Positions 22,814 to 36,300 of a DNA stretch of 64,000 bases are shown here, piece after piece. Origin of the DNA: Tubulanus polymorphus (Eukaryota > Nemertea > Palaeonemertea > Tubulaniformes > Tubulanidae). Positions within the stretch are counted from its first letter, which is position 1, and each line of letters begins with the position of its first letter. Both the position numbers and the translations under genes were made by a program. Below the pieces are notes generated by a model. The model saw nothing but the letters and a program-made list of their open reading frames with translations. It was not told where the DNA came from and did not search any database. The DNA lies in assembly GCF_964204645.1 (NCBI RefSeq), contig NC_134032.1, forward strand, positions 9,542,275 to 9,606,274, given 5' to 3'.

Positions 22814-24341
22814 TCTGGAAACAGCGTTTCGGTTCGAAGGTGGATAGGGGGAGGAATTCCACTTGTCAAAGCGAAAAATCGGAAATATTGCTCCAAGCCG
22901 GTGAATCGGATCGCGAAGCAAATTTGTTACGCACCGGCGGTAATAATTTCTGAATAATCCCGGGAATACTCTGGATTCGAACCCCATAAGAATCTATCTA
23001 CGAATTCTGCGCTCAGCCTGGAGCCTTGCTGCACAATGTATTGAGCCTAAACTTAATTTAGTTCAATTATGAGCTATATTTCCGTAAACTCCTCATAAAA
23101 TATCCCAGTGCGGTATTAACGAACTATAAAGAAGTTGTTTTGTACAGCGGTATCAATTTTATGATAAATATTCGGGATTCGAATCCCAATGCAACCCAGC
23201 CCAGAGTGCCCGGTAACGTTGATTGGCTAAAAAACCCTAGGTAATCTGAATATTCAATCCGTAGAAATCCTCACCACCGAAGACCATGACGTCTATGAAA
23301 TAGAAAACCCCTATTGCGCAATCATCTGAGGACACGTTATAGTGCAATGCTTTAACAGTGACAGTCTCTTGTGCAACACGGTAAAATTATATGAAGACTC
23401 GAACATGATTTCACACAACTTAAATCTAGAGCACCATGAAGAAGCTCTGACTAAAGGAATTTTATCAAAATCTAAATAGGTAAGGACATAAACATTTACA
23501 GTTAGGTGAGCGATAATTTATGCTATAAAGATTAGGAATTGATTACGACCTGAAGATATAAGGTATCAACATTTATCAAAACGAGATATATTTCTTATCA
23601 AAATACGAAAAAGTAGTTTTCTACAAGTGTTCTACGCAACGAGGTAAGCGCTCGCTTTTACACATTTCAAACACTCACAACATTTTTAATATAACGATAA
23701 TCCGACAATAAGACAAGTCCGAAAATGTTTCCTTGACATTCGACATTCGACGTGTCTAGTCTGAGTATTCCTAACATTTTCGGATCTCTTTTTTCCGTCA
23801 TTATTGTGGGATTCTCGTTATATCTTCGTCACAACACTGATATAGTGTCTTTTCAATGGTGGAGAAATTGTTTTGTTTTGCTGGTTTTATTATACATTGG
23901 CGCGCCGGTAAATTTGATCTGAAAAGAAAATTGGGGGTTATCCATAATTTGGTTTCGAGCTTCCTAGTCAGCTATGAACATGCTCAAGTACTTCGTGTAT
24001 ATACTATGAGACATGTACAATGACTGGCAGGGTTATCACGTGGTATATACTCTTTGGGTTTAAAAGTGGGAGCTTAGTCGTTGAGGGCATTCAGGGGGTA
24101 GCTAAAGTAACATATTGATTTTAATATAATTTCTAGAAAAAATGAAATTATCGAAAATTGTCGTGAGTTAAGTTTAGATCTAGTCGTGTATGGAACTCAA
24201 TGTCGTCGATGGTCTGATTTTGAGGACCGGTTTAGACGGATCGCGTTAGAAATAGCATGCGCAACATGTAAACTTGATCTATATAATTAATGAAATTCTA
24301 ATTACAGGTCTCCTCATTAAGACATCCCTCATATACTCACT
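22814..24341. promoter_or_regulatory. Divergent intergenic region between the peptidase and VWA genes
   Basis: About 1.5 kb separates the two start codons, which face away from each other, so both 5' untranslated regions and promoters must lie here or in upstream exons I cannot see. Inverted CAAATTTACC/GGCGCGCC-type sequence near 23900 is the only GC-rich spot. I see no clear TATA box. The assignment as promoter region is by position only. Confidence 0.4.
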
Positions 24342-27300
24342 ATGAGAGGCCAGCAACCTGTTGATTTCGATACGGAACCGAAGCGGTTTTTAACGAGCGC
24401 TGGAGTCACAGCCGATGAGCACTACGCCGTACAAACTAAGCAGCCGATGCGGTACATGGCTGCGATAAAATTATTAGAAGAATACGGTATCGAGATGCCG
24501 CAAAGTAAGAGTCTGCAATTTTCTAGCCTTTCTTGTCCTAAGAAAAATGTCGACTTGGAAATCCATAGGTGCAAAGAATTTTGAAAGGGGGCTCGTTTTC
24601 GAACGAACAGTTCTATTGTTTACGAGTCTTATATCCTCATCATGTGTCTTAATATCGCCAGACTTGATTAATTCAAAGCTATACATAGGTCCGGCCTTGA
24701 CCACCCGTTTTAATTCAACCCTGGGTGGTATACCTCAAATGACCACAAACAAAGCCAATAACCCATAGTATAGTAGTTTATTTGTCACCAACAAGATGTA
24801 CAAATAACAAAATAGGTTACAGATAATGAGGTGACAGGAGCCTGAGCAGAGCCAGAAAGGCTGTTTATCCAAAAGGAAGTTCAGACACGTTTACATAAAC
24901 ATGAACTAATTAAAGAAAAAAACAAATGAAAAGGGTGAAGATGAATTTATATCATGCAGAAGTCTCTCTGCTGGATGAAAATATATATCTCTTTTGAACC
25001 TACTTATTACGCGGGTGCTCATAGTTGGAGCAGATTTAATGAGTACAGGTTGGTTTTGCCAAATTGAAGGAACTTTACAGAGGAATGACTTATTGAAGAT
25101 GCTAGTTTCGTGGGTCTGGATTCTGCGGTGGTTTCGAGCTCTGGTATATGGGCCAGAGTATTATTTGGTCTTAAAAAGTCTAGAAGTTAGAGTTAAGACT
25201 GGTCTTTAAAAACTAGCCTCAGTAGTCAAAGAACAGTTTGAAAACGTTGAAATCGTCGACGCTTTTGACATGTTGGCACGAGAGGCAACGACTTTGCTAA
25301 AAGACTGTCTGCACTCAAGACGAACATCTCCTGGCTACGGGCTTCCTATAAGTGTATGTTCTCCCTCTTCTCGATAGGTTCCCGGGTCCGAGCATTAGCT
25401 ATGTCGATAGCGAGGGCTGATAACGACATGACGAACGCCCTGTTGACGGATAGGGAGAAATTTGGCCCGGTCGAGGTGTATCGGGCAATGCAGGTGCTCG
25501 ACTCCGGTCGACAGGTGCGCGTCGAACAGAGGAAATTAGAGCGGCTGCAAGCGTTGCAGGCCACTTCCGGTAAAGTCAAAGCGAGGACGCTCGGTAAGAT
25601 CAAGTCGAAAATCGACAATTTAAACCAGCATAAACCAAAGGTAAGATCTTTAAGCGGACAAATGGATGCATACATGATGCGTACGTATGATAAAGATACA
25701 AATAAAAACTTGAGAATAAACAATCATATCATTTGATTGTACAAATTTTGCACCAAACTCCGGTTGTTGAGGATGGATATGACTCAAGAGTGAAACGGAT
25801 TAATTCATATTAGATTACTTTACCTAAAACTCTTTTTAGTTGGATTTTATTTACCACTGTAGAATCTGGGTCCTCTAGCTGCGTGCATGGATTCTAACAG
25901 ACTAAGACCGTTTATTTTATCGAGCTTAGTCGATCTCACCTTAGCTCAGTGAGGACGTGATGCTGTTGCAGTCACTATCAGTGCTGGGTGACAAGCGGGT
26001 TCGCGTCGGGCCAGCTGCTTACAGCGTGCGGGCATTTCATAGGCCGTCCCGTCGTGAGGTTATATTAATATTCCAATAGGGTTAGTCTTGGCTACGAGCA
26101 ATCATCTCAAGATTGAGATGATTGCGTGTAGATCTTGGAAAACCAAGATCCTAACGCCGTAAAGCAAAAACAAACACTTCAGAGAGGAGAGGTTTGGTAG
26201 TTATTTCCGAATCCAGAATTGAATTCACACTCTCTTTATTTGAATTGCGCTCATTTTTTGTTTTTCTAGCACGGTTCGGCAAGCGGCGCCGTTTGCAGTA
26301 AACTAAAAGAATGGGTCCGCGAATTCAGCAAGGCTGAGTTGGAATTTATAGCTTTACATTTCCCGACCAAAGCCTGGAAAGGGCTGGCAGAAATCTGCCA
26401 TTTTAATCCGGAACAGGTATTAATGCTTTTCAATATAAACGGCGCTGCCTTAGAGAAATCCCGTAGGCCGTCTTAAAACTGTACACCCCTTTAAGAATTA
26501 ATGAAGGCCTTCACATATTCGACAGGACATCATCTATGTGCTACTTGGCTCGATCGGTCCAAAGTTCTACAGCATGTGGGCTCTGTGACTGAACCCTCAT
26601 TTATTGATGTTAACTCGCATTTATATCGTTCATTTCATTGATCTTTAAGTGAATAATGAATCATAACATTGCTTCTAATACCCAAATTATACCTACCTCG
26701 GGTGGGTTTGGTTTGATGTAAAAATGATCTATTTTTTGTTACATTAGGATTTTCCGGAACTGCCCTGGTTTTTGCCGTTCGTATTCGGAACCAGCCCACC
26801 GGTCGACTCTTTAGTTTATCAGTGTCGCGATTTAAACAAGAAAAACGTTAACAAAATATTGAAAGGCGGCGTCAAAATCCCCTTCAGTCATATAAAACAG
26901 TATCATAAATATCTAACAGATGAATCGAAACTTTTCATCGCAGTTTCATGTCCGAAACTCGACACAATTATTTGGTAAGTAGAAACCTTCAAAATTAAGC
27001 TTTTACTAAGTCAGAATTAATACAACAAGACGAATCGTACTTTATAAGTTAACTTAGTTTATTTGACGCACGGGCTTTCGCTACTGGTATATAGTAGGTT
27101 CGTCAGGGGAATTGCACACGCTTTCGGTGTATCACTGAACTCGGTTATGAATTGAGAGGGGCATGGTTGACTGCAGATATACTTCTTGTTCTTACACTCC
27201 TTGAACTCGCGACCGGTGGCGAAGATAGTGGTGGTGGTGTTGGAGATGGTGGTGTTGTTAATAATCACGGTAATGGTGGGGATGGCGGTGATGCTGGAGG

Positions 27301-30300
27301 AGGCGATGGAGCAGATGGTGGAGACAATAATGATGATGATAGTGATAGAGATGGTGATGGGCATGATGGGCGATGGTGGTGATGTATATGATGGTAATGT
27401 TATCCAGTCGTCTAGTAATCTAGTAAATCTAGTCATCTATTCCTCCAGTCGACCAGTATACCATGTCACATGTGTACAGTGCGTCTTCGAATCACGTCAA
27501 AATTAAAAACTGGATCACTACCAACGTAAGGAATATTCCCCAACACTCTTGCGCTATTACCCCATATTCTAAACTTGGGTCAGCTTGAACTCCGATTAGC
27601 GAGCTTCATTGCCCCATCATAAAAGTAAATGTACACTGTCCAGTGGATTATCATTTAACCGATTGAATGGCCTCATATTTCAATTGACCATGAAGAAAGT
27701 TAAGGACGACACATCTGTAGATCTTGTAGAAAAAGACGAAAAGGTGGTTGGTAACGCTGAGTATGGAGCTATAGATACCGTTAACCATTCTATTCATGCC
27801 GATTTCCAGTCTAAAGATACCGGTAACCAGTCTAAAATACAACCAAATAAGGAGCAATCATCATATATATTTTCTTGCCAAATCCGCCGTCGGGCAAACC
27901 CGGTTATCGTTTGTTTCGTTAGTCTTTCGGGGTTATCGTCAATATTTCATCAGGAACTTTACTACCTGTACTGAGTGAACTTCAAGATGGATTCCGCAAT
28001 AACTCGTTGTTTGCAGATCATCATATTGCCGAAGACGTGGCCATCACCAAAACGGTATTCGATTGTGGAATGGTGCTTGGAAGCGTTTTTCTGTGGTGGA
28101 TTGACATTTAAATATGGCAACGTATACCCGTTTTCTTTATTGGGCTCTCTAGGATTTATTCTAAATGCCGGATCGACGATGGTGTCATCTGAATTCAAAA
28201 ATGAAGGTAAAATAGCTATAGCATTGGCTATCGTGTACAGTCTAAAATATGCCGCTCCTGAAATTGGTTACACAAGCCGTTTGTACGAAATCAAACACGT
28301 CGACTATGCCGTATCTTTATTGATTCCATTCTGCGTCTTATTGATACTTATAGTAATATGCGCTTTCTTTAAACTAAATAATAAAGATGTAAAAAACCCG
28401 TACATGTTGAGCTGATCAAATCGATGTTGACTGATGCCCAAACGTTGGTAATATTCGGATTCAAATGTATTTAAACCATAAGTACAAATCTTCATTAAAT
28501 ATATATATGACATTGTTGATTGAGCAGGTCACATCCTGATGTAAAGCACTGGCAAATAAAGGTACACTTATACTGGGGCCGACGGCCATCAACCTTCTAG
28601 GCGCGAAACTATTTGGATTCATAGTGGCCAAAACTAAAAATTATCGTTGGGTTTATCTTATAATTTATTGTCTGATTACGGCAATTTCATTCGTTGCGTA
28701 TCCGTTCGTTGCAAATGTCTGGCAAGCATTAGGTAGCTCTATAATCTGTAACTTGTCGTTTGGGCTTGCGCTAGTTTTAGTTTTTCCTGGTTTTCGGATG
28801 TCGCCGATAAGAAGTTAGACAGTTATTATGAGACGATATACGCAATAGATACCACGGCATCACGCGTGGCATTAGTACTACTAACGTTAGTAGCCGGCGC
28901 CGTAGAACCACGCGATTTTTATAGGTGTCGGTGTTGAATTTCATCTACTTTTCTACGTCTTTTGCTGTTAGAGATATTTGAATTAATCCAGAGAGACCGT
29001 AGACCTCAGCTGAATTGTAGAAGAAATGAACGGTATATAACGAAGTAGAAATAAATTTACATTTGAACTTCAAGCCGATTTTTAATTTTCATTTAACTTT
29101 CATTAGAGTTAACATCAGGGCCCAATTACGCAGTCGTGACCAACTCTTAGTCTAAAAGACGCCAAACGTCGTCTATTCTAATATCGGTCTCGTGTTGTTA
29201 GATTGGCTTACCATCGCACGTGGCTTAAAACCGTTTCAACATGACCCGAGTATAATCATAATCTAACCTTGCTAGACAGATTCTATGGATTTGATACTTC
29301 CTCGGTTTTGACTATGACTCCCCGGATCGAATCAACATTTTCTACGGTCTTGATCGGTAGTCAGTTCGACAGACGATATGTCTTGTCTAACACACGAACA
29401 CTCCCCGATAGAAGCGGTGGGGCACGTGGACTTTTATACCAACATAGACAATACGCAACAGGTAAATATCCAAATTCGCAATTGCGCCCTGTACAAAAGC
29501 TCGAGTTAGGACCAATGTATTGCAATGATTCATCGAATGAACCTACAAATTTGTATTTCTAATTTCACCTCAAACAGATTTGCTGGTTAGGTCACCAGAT
29601 TACGCACAACTCGGCATCAAGGACACTTACTTTTCTGCTAATTGATTTCGATTGATGAGATGGTCTGTTGTTCAAGTCGCTCGAAATAAAGTTCAATGTA
29701 TCTTCTCCATTTAGGAAATCTTTGGTATATCTTTAGTCACGTGAACAGACGCGTGAAAGACTTTTTCAATTCGTTAACGCATTAGCGAGGATTTTTAATG
29801 CGTAGAATCCGCTTTATATGGAATCCACTAATGGATTTTGGTTTTAACTATGCGTGAACCTCGATCGGTAGCCAAATTACCACTGAGTGACACTATACGT
29901 ACACTGGAAATGTAGAAGTAGCTTCTGGAAGATGATTACTGATTGAAACTCGACAATCACAGGTGACGCTGTTACAAGTCACGTGTTTCAATCTCGTACG
30001 TGGCAGAACGTTGTTTGGTACGCGTTCAATGTTTACATCAGTAATAGGGGTAATAGGCTTTCAAGCCAAAGGTCGAACGGTCGAGCTCGTAAAAAATGAA
30101 AAACATAAAAATAATAACAATTTCTACTTGAATTACTCGCGAAACTCATAAAAATGAAAAATAAATTCTCACACGCTCGAATATATTTTTCATTTTTATG
30201 AGTTTCGCGAGTAATTCAAGTAGAAATTGTTATTATTTTCATGTTTTTCATTTTTTACTCACCCGCCCGTTCAACCTTTAGCTTGAAAGCTTATTACCCC

Positions 30301-33300
30301 TATTACTCTTAAAATATTCATATAAATGAATAACATTTAAATTGACAGATTATTCAATATAAAAGTGTAAGCTCTTATAGGATATATATATATATATAAA
30401 TAGTTATTTTATAAATTTATATTCATATGGAAATTGTAGTCTCAGTAATAATTTTGAACCTTTATTATTCTTTAATTTATTCATATATTCATCATGTAAT
30501 TCAGTAGGTATAATTTGATTTTCTTCCAATGATTGTTGCATAGATTTTCTATCTTTGTTATAAAATAAAACTAGAAATCTAATGTTTTCTCTAAAGTCTT
30601 TAACAATTGAATTATATTTTTGATTTAAAACCCATGTTGTTATCCCAAAATGTCACCGGAGAAAGCTAAATAACATAACTCACTTTCTCTAACTTTTGAA
30701 TCATGTAAATTTGCACAATCATCTATAATGAATAATGTATTTGATCCTTTATAAGTATCAATTGCTATTTTTATACAATTATCTAAATTTTCTTTTACTG
30801 TTTTAGGATTTAATATAATAAACTTTTTCATCTTAACTATATCTCTATTATATGTTTTATTCATTTCAGAAGTAGGACAGAATAATATTATATTATCAAA
30901 ATGATTCATATAAATAGTTTCTAACAAATCTAATATGAAATGTGTTTTACCACAATTGGTTACTCCAGTTATTAACATATTATGCGGTTCAAATATAAAT
31001 AAATCTTTATTCATTTATTCTTTTAATTTTACTAGATAAAATCCATTCATTAAATTTATCATCATATCCTTTATATTTCACCAAAGAATACTTTTTTCCT
31101 TTAAGAGTTTTTGTTTTCAATACTTTTTCTATTTTGTATTCTATTTCATCTGGATTTGGTACAAGTGATAATTCTTGTTCATAGAAATAACCTAATATTT
31201 CTTCATCTTTTAAATCTTCTAATTTATAAACAAATGGTTTAGTTAATATTATCTTTTTAATCTTGAATATTTCTTCAGTAAAATTTGGAGTATAACCTTT
31301 ATAAAAGGTTTTTCTATATTTAGATATTCTTACGTGTTGTCTTATTTTAAATTTAGGTTCTCCAAAATCATGTGTAACAAACGCACCATATAAATTATTC
31401 CATACTATTTCTGAATTATCTTCTTTTCTAGCTTGTATAGGTTTCATATTTATAGAACTATGTTTAGAATTATTATAACCTTTCACCAAATCATCTAACA
31501 CATCGATATATTTATATGTTTCATTAGCAGTAAAATATTTCCACATTCTAGTTTTCAATGTTTTATTAAATCTTTCTATAATAGATGCTTTTTTGTCTGA
31601 GTGTGTTGAAAAATATTTTACATCGTTATCAGATAATAGTTTTTTGAAATGTTTGTTATAAAATTCCTTACCTTCATCAAATTGTATCTTATCTGGAATA
31701 GCTTCTTTAAATATAGATTTAAAAGCATTTGTAACTTCTATTCCAGTTTTATTTTTGATTGGAATTGACCATGCGTATCGACTGAATATATCTATAACAT
31801 TCAGTATCCAGAAATATCCTTTGTTGTATTCTTCTAAGTTCTTCATGTCAATTAAATCTGCTTGCCATTGTTGATCGATATATGAAACCATAACTTTTCT
31901 TGTTAAATAAGTTTTATCCATTTTCTTGTGGATTTGATATGTTGGTTGATTTTGTAACCATGATTTCAATTCACTATATTTTATATTTTCATTATCAGAT
32001 TTAATTTTATTCCATAATTCTGAAACGTTAGAATATGATACTTCACTTTCTGGGTTATAATATAAATCTCTTAAATATTGTTCTTTTTTCATCTTATTTT
32101 AATCCATTAATAATAATTTAGATTTAGTTTCAATGACTTTATGATTTGACTTTTTTTCTGGTATGATAGGTTTACTGTCTGTACACGGATAACTAAGTTT
32201 CCGATTATCATTGGAATCATTATTGTTATAATCAGATTTATACTTATATTTATATATTACACCGGATAATATAATAACTGTTACTAATCCAATTGTAATA
32301 TATAATTTATAATTGCTTCCAGCATTAGAAGAATTAGATGGATTATTATTTGAATCAATATCAGATAATTTCTGTGATTCATTTATATCAGTTAATTTCT
32401 TTTTCTTAGCTTTTTTTAATTCTGAAGATCTTTTACCTAATTCTCTTGCCCATTTAATTTGTTTCTCGGATCTAGCCTTTTTCTTAACTCCATCACTCAT
32501 TTATTTTAGTTAATTTTTGTTCTGATTCATTTTCTGTTTCGACGTTTGGTTGTAGTACATCTGTTTCGTTCTTACCTGATTTATATTCCATAGGCTTGAT
32601 GTTCGAAAATGTTATGACGCCAGTAGAAATTAATGTCATAACCGATCCTAATTGAAATGAAGCATATCCAACCCATTTTTGTAATTCAGTCATAACTAAG
32701 TAGTCATTTTTCAAATCACTATATAATTTATTTTCATCATCAATTGGTATTAACTGGTTAAATAACTTAGAATAACATTTGACAATACCATTCGAAATAG
32801 AATCATTTATTTTAGCTAATCTAGCTTCTTCATAAATCTTAAAATATTTTATTACTTTATCTGGTTTCATAGAGTCTAGTTCTTGAAAAGTAATGATTCT
32901 ATTTAAAAACTCCTTAGATTTCCCGCCAGCAATTAATAATTCTAGATGGTGTTTACATGTTAAATAGTATTCATAATCTATATTGTTATTAACTTGAATA
33001 GAATTAGAAACAACTGTATCTTTATTATCACTAATACCCAAATCATCTAATGTCTTTTCAATATCAATACTATTCTTATTAGATTTCTTTGACATTTATA
33101 TTAGAGAAAAAAGCAAAAAAAAATATTATAAGTATTCTTCAAATGATACTAGCTAGTTAAAGGTAAAGAATTTTAGTATTAGTTATTGTTTTTTTAGTAT
33201 TTTTTATTTGTGATATAAAGTATTCTCTTTTGAAAAGAATTGTAAAAGAAAATATTAAAAATTAAAATAGAAATAATGGCTAGTTGAAGTTAATGTTTTT

Positions 33301-36300
33301 TAAATACTTTTTATTTAAAATCTATTTGATATCTCACTACTTTTGTTTATCTATTAGGAGCAGTAGTTATAACTGTCCAGATAAGTCATTTCGGATCCTT
33401 GATATCAAATTCCTCAACGTATTGTTCATTATTTGGATTATTGTTCCATTGATCAATAAATTTCTTTGCCTTTGTTAACTGTTCTAAATATAACTGTAAA
33501 TCTAGTTTATTAGATTTAATTATGTTTTCCTTCTTTTCTAAAGGTCTTAAATTCTTCCAACCCCAAATAAGTTTTTTATTGTATTCATCATTCATGTTAA
33601 ATTTAGATATTGGTAACACGTGATCAATATGGTAATAATCCCCATAATTATCTATATTCATTTTATCATCGAATTGAAATATAATCCATGATTTGAGAAA
33701 TTCATCTGAACAACCCAACACATTAGATAATGTTTCTGAATGTGTTTCTTTGTTGAATAATTGTGTTAATCTAGACCGTAAACATTGTTTCAATCTAAAA
33801 TTAAGATCTGTTTGATATCTTTCTCTCATATATTCCGCCATATAATAATTATAATGTTCTATATTATCTTCTCGATATTGTTTGGTATATAGTTTAGTAC
33901 AAGTTTTACAGCAATATTGAAAACCATCTTTGCTAATCTTACGCTTACTAAATTCTGTTAAAGCTAATTTATCTAATTCACATTTAGAACACTTCTTGTA
34001 GTATATGCTTATAACGCCAGTGTTATTTGTAATATTTATAGTTTGTGGTTGTTCTGGTTCCATTTATTATACATATTTTTTTACTAAATTGATTTTAGAA
34101 GTTATTCATTTATATGTTATTCATGAATACCTATGTATTAGATACCCTATTAGATACCCTAATACCTGATACCCTAATACCTGATACCCTATTAGATACC
34201 TTAAATACTTAAAACCCCCTTTTTTATTTACTATTATTTTATACAAATTTCAACTAATATTATTATTTGAGTTAAATATAATTAATATCTTAATCACTTT
34301 CACTATCAGACCCTAACAATTTATTCAAATGCTCTACCGAATCTACATCAATAGTTGTTTTATTTATGTTTCTATTTCTTTATTTTTATCAGTTCATTCT
34401 TTTCCTAAAGTTCTAATCTTAAAATCTCTTATACTTTTATCATGCGCAATTTTATCAGATGCATTTCTTATACTAATAATCTCTCTAATTGCTTTATCAG
34501 AAAATATATCTAAATCTTCTAATTCTTGATCTGTTGCATCAAGTAATCCATTCGGTAAAAGTTTTTCAATTGGAACTTTATTTGATTTAAGTTTACTATT
34601 TGTGGAAGTTATATTCTGTTCAGAAGTTGTTTCTGTTTCTGATTTCTTTTTGATTATTTCAAATAATTCATTAATTCTTTGTTTAAATACTTCTCTATTT
34701 TTATTCATTTCTGTTTGTGTTAAATATTCTTCTATATCATTAATATTACTTATTCTTCTAATTCTATCTGGATCTAAATCACTCAAAGTTGATTTTGTTA
34801 ATATTTTATTTTTATTATTTTTATGAGTGATTGCAATATAATAATCATCTTTCAAATGATAATAACATTTACCATTATCTAAAAATATTAATTGATCTGC
34901 TAAAGGTCCAACGTCTTCATCATTTATGTTAAGTTTAGATTTTTTAATTAAATCTTCTAATTTAGCTATTTTGTTTTCATTATCTAAATCTTCTTTTACT
35001 AAATATGGGTCTAAATTTTCAGGATCTAATTGTGATTCAGCATTTTTAATATAATCAGGCATATTTAAATTATTATTATATTCTGGGTCATTACCGTCAT
35101 TAAAACTTGTTTCATCAAAATCAGGTGGTTGTTCATCACTTATACCAGGTTCATCTAAAGGATCCAATGGAAAACCTTCTCCACCTTCTACATCCATTTA
35201 CATAATAAAAAAATTAAAATTTAAAATATAATATTCCTCCGATTACAATTCCTATACAAGTTAAAGCTAATTTAGTATTTTCATGGGATTTATTATCATC
35301 ATTAGTTTTAATTATATCATGTTGAATAATATCAGTTTTTATATCTTCTGATGTATTGTAATCTTTTATTTTAGAATCATTATTTAATTTAATATTATTA
35401 GTTTTAGTTTCAGTTGATTGAATATGTTTTTTATTTTTTTCACCTTCCATTAATTTTGGAGCAGTAATTATCTTTTTATTTATATCATTCAATCCAAATG
35501 AATTATTTATTGTTGCAGTTTTAATTAGATTATTATAACCAATTATGTTTCCCATCTTTAATACTAAATCATTAGAAATAATTAATAGATTAGGGCCTAT
35601 ACAATAATTTAATCTAATATGTGATTTATCTAAATAATTTTGATATCTTATAATGTTTTCTGGAATCGATCTATTTTTATCATTATGAATTGAATCTTCA
35701 AATAAAACTTTAAATTGTTTCTGTGTATCAAATGATGTATTCAAATTTCCAATTATCGGTGATCTTGTTTCAACTTGTGATCCTAGAATACAAATCAAAT
35801 AAGTTCTAATAGATTGATTTATTCTTTCTATACCTGATTTAGTAAAACCTTCACTATTTTCTAAAATAAAATAAACACAACCATTATTGTTTTCTTGTTT
35901 TAAATGATCATAAAATTTCGGTAATTTATTGAAATTTAATGTTTCTAAATCCTTTGTTTCTATTTTACCATAACCTAATTTATTATTATAGATATTATAA
36001 AAACTGTTAGATGGTATGGGAAGTGCACAATATTCTGCAACCTTTTTAGGGCAAGGAAGTGATCTTATTGTTCCAATTTTTGTTCTAAAATCAGAATTAT
36101 TTATATCTATATTAAATTCATTGCAAATTTTATAAAACTTAGATAAATTAATATTATTATCTAATTCTTTAAAATATCTTGATCCTGGTAAAGCGCACTC
36201 TAATTCATTTAGTATTATTCTGATTTGAAAGTATGTATGAAATCTAAATAAACTTTGAATTAGTTTATATTTAGAATTATTCAAATGATCATTCCAACTA

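Noticed and set aside
22814-22987. Longer N-terminus of the peptidase
   Set aside because: The open frame upstream of [12 protein letters not shown] has no resemblance to the family, which starts just before the YRDE-like motif.
27059-27506. Several overlapping frames of 76-125 codons on both strands
   Set aside because: They come from the GGT/GAT trinucleotide tract and have repetitive composition.
31007-32092. Integrase as part of an LTR retrotransposon or retrovirus
   Set aside because: No reverse transcriptase, RNase H, protease or LTRs nearby; the polymerase is family B DNA polymerase and the ends are inverted repeats.
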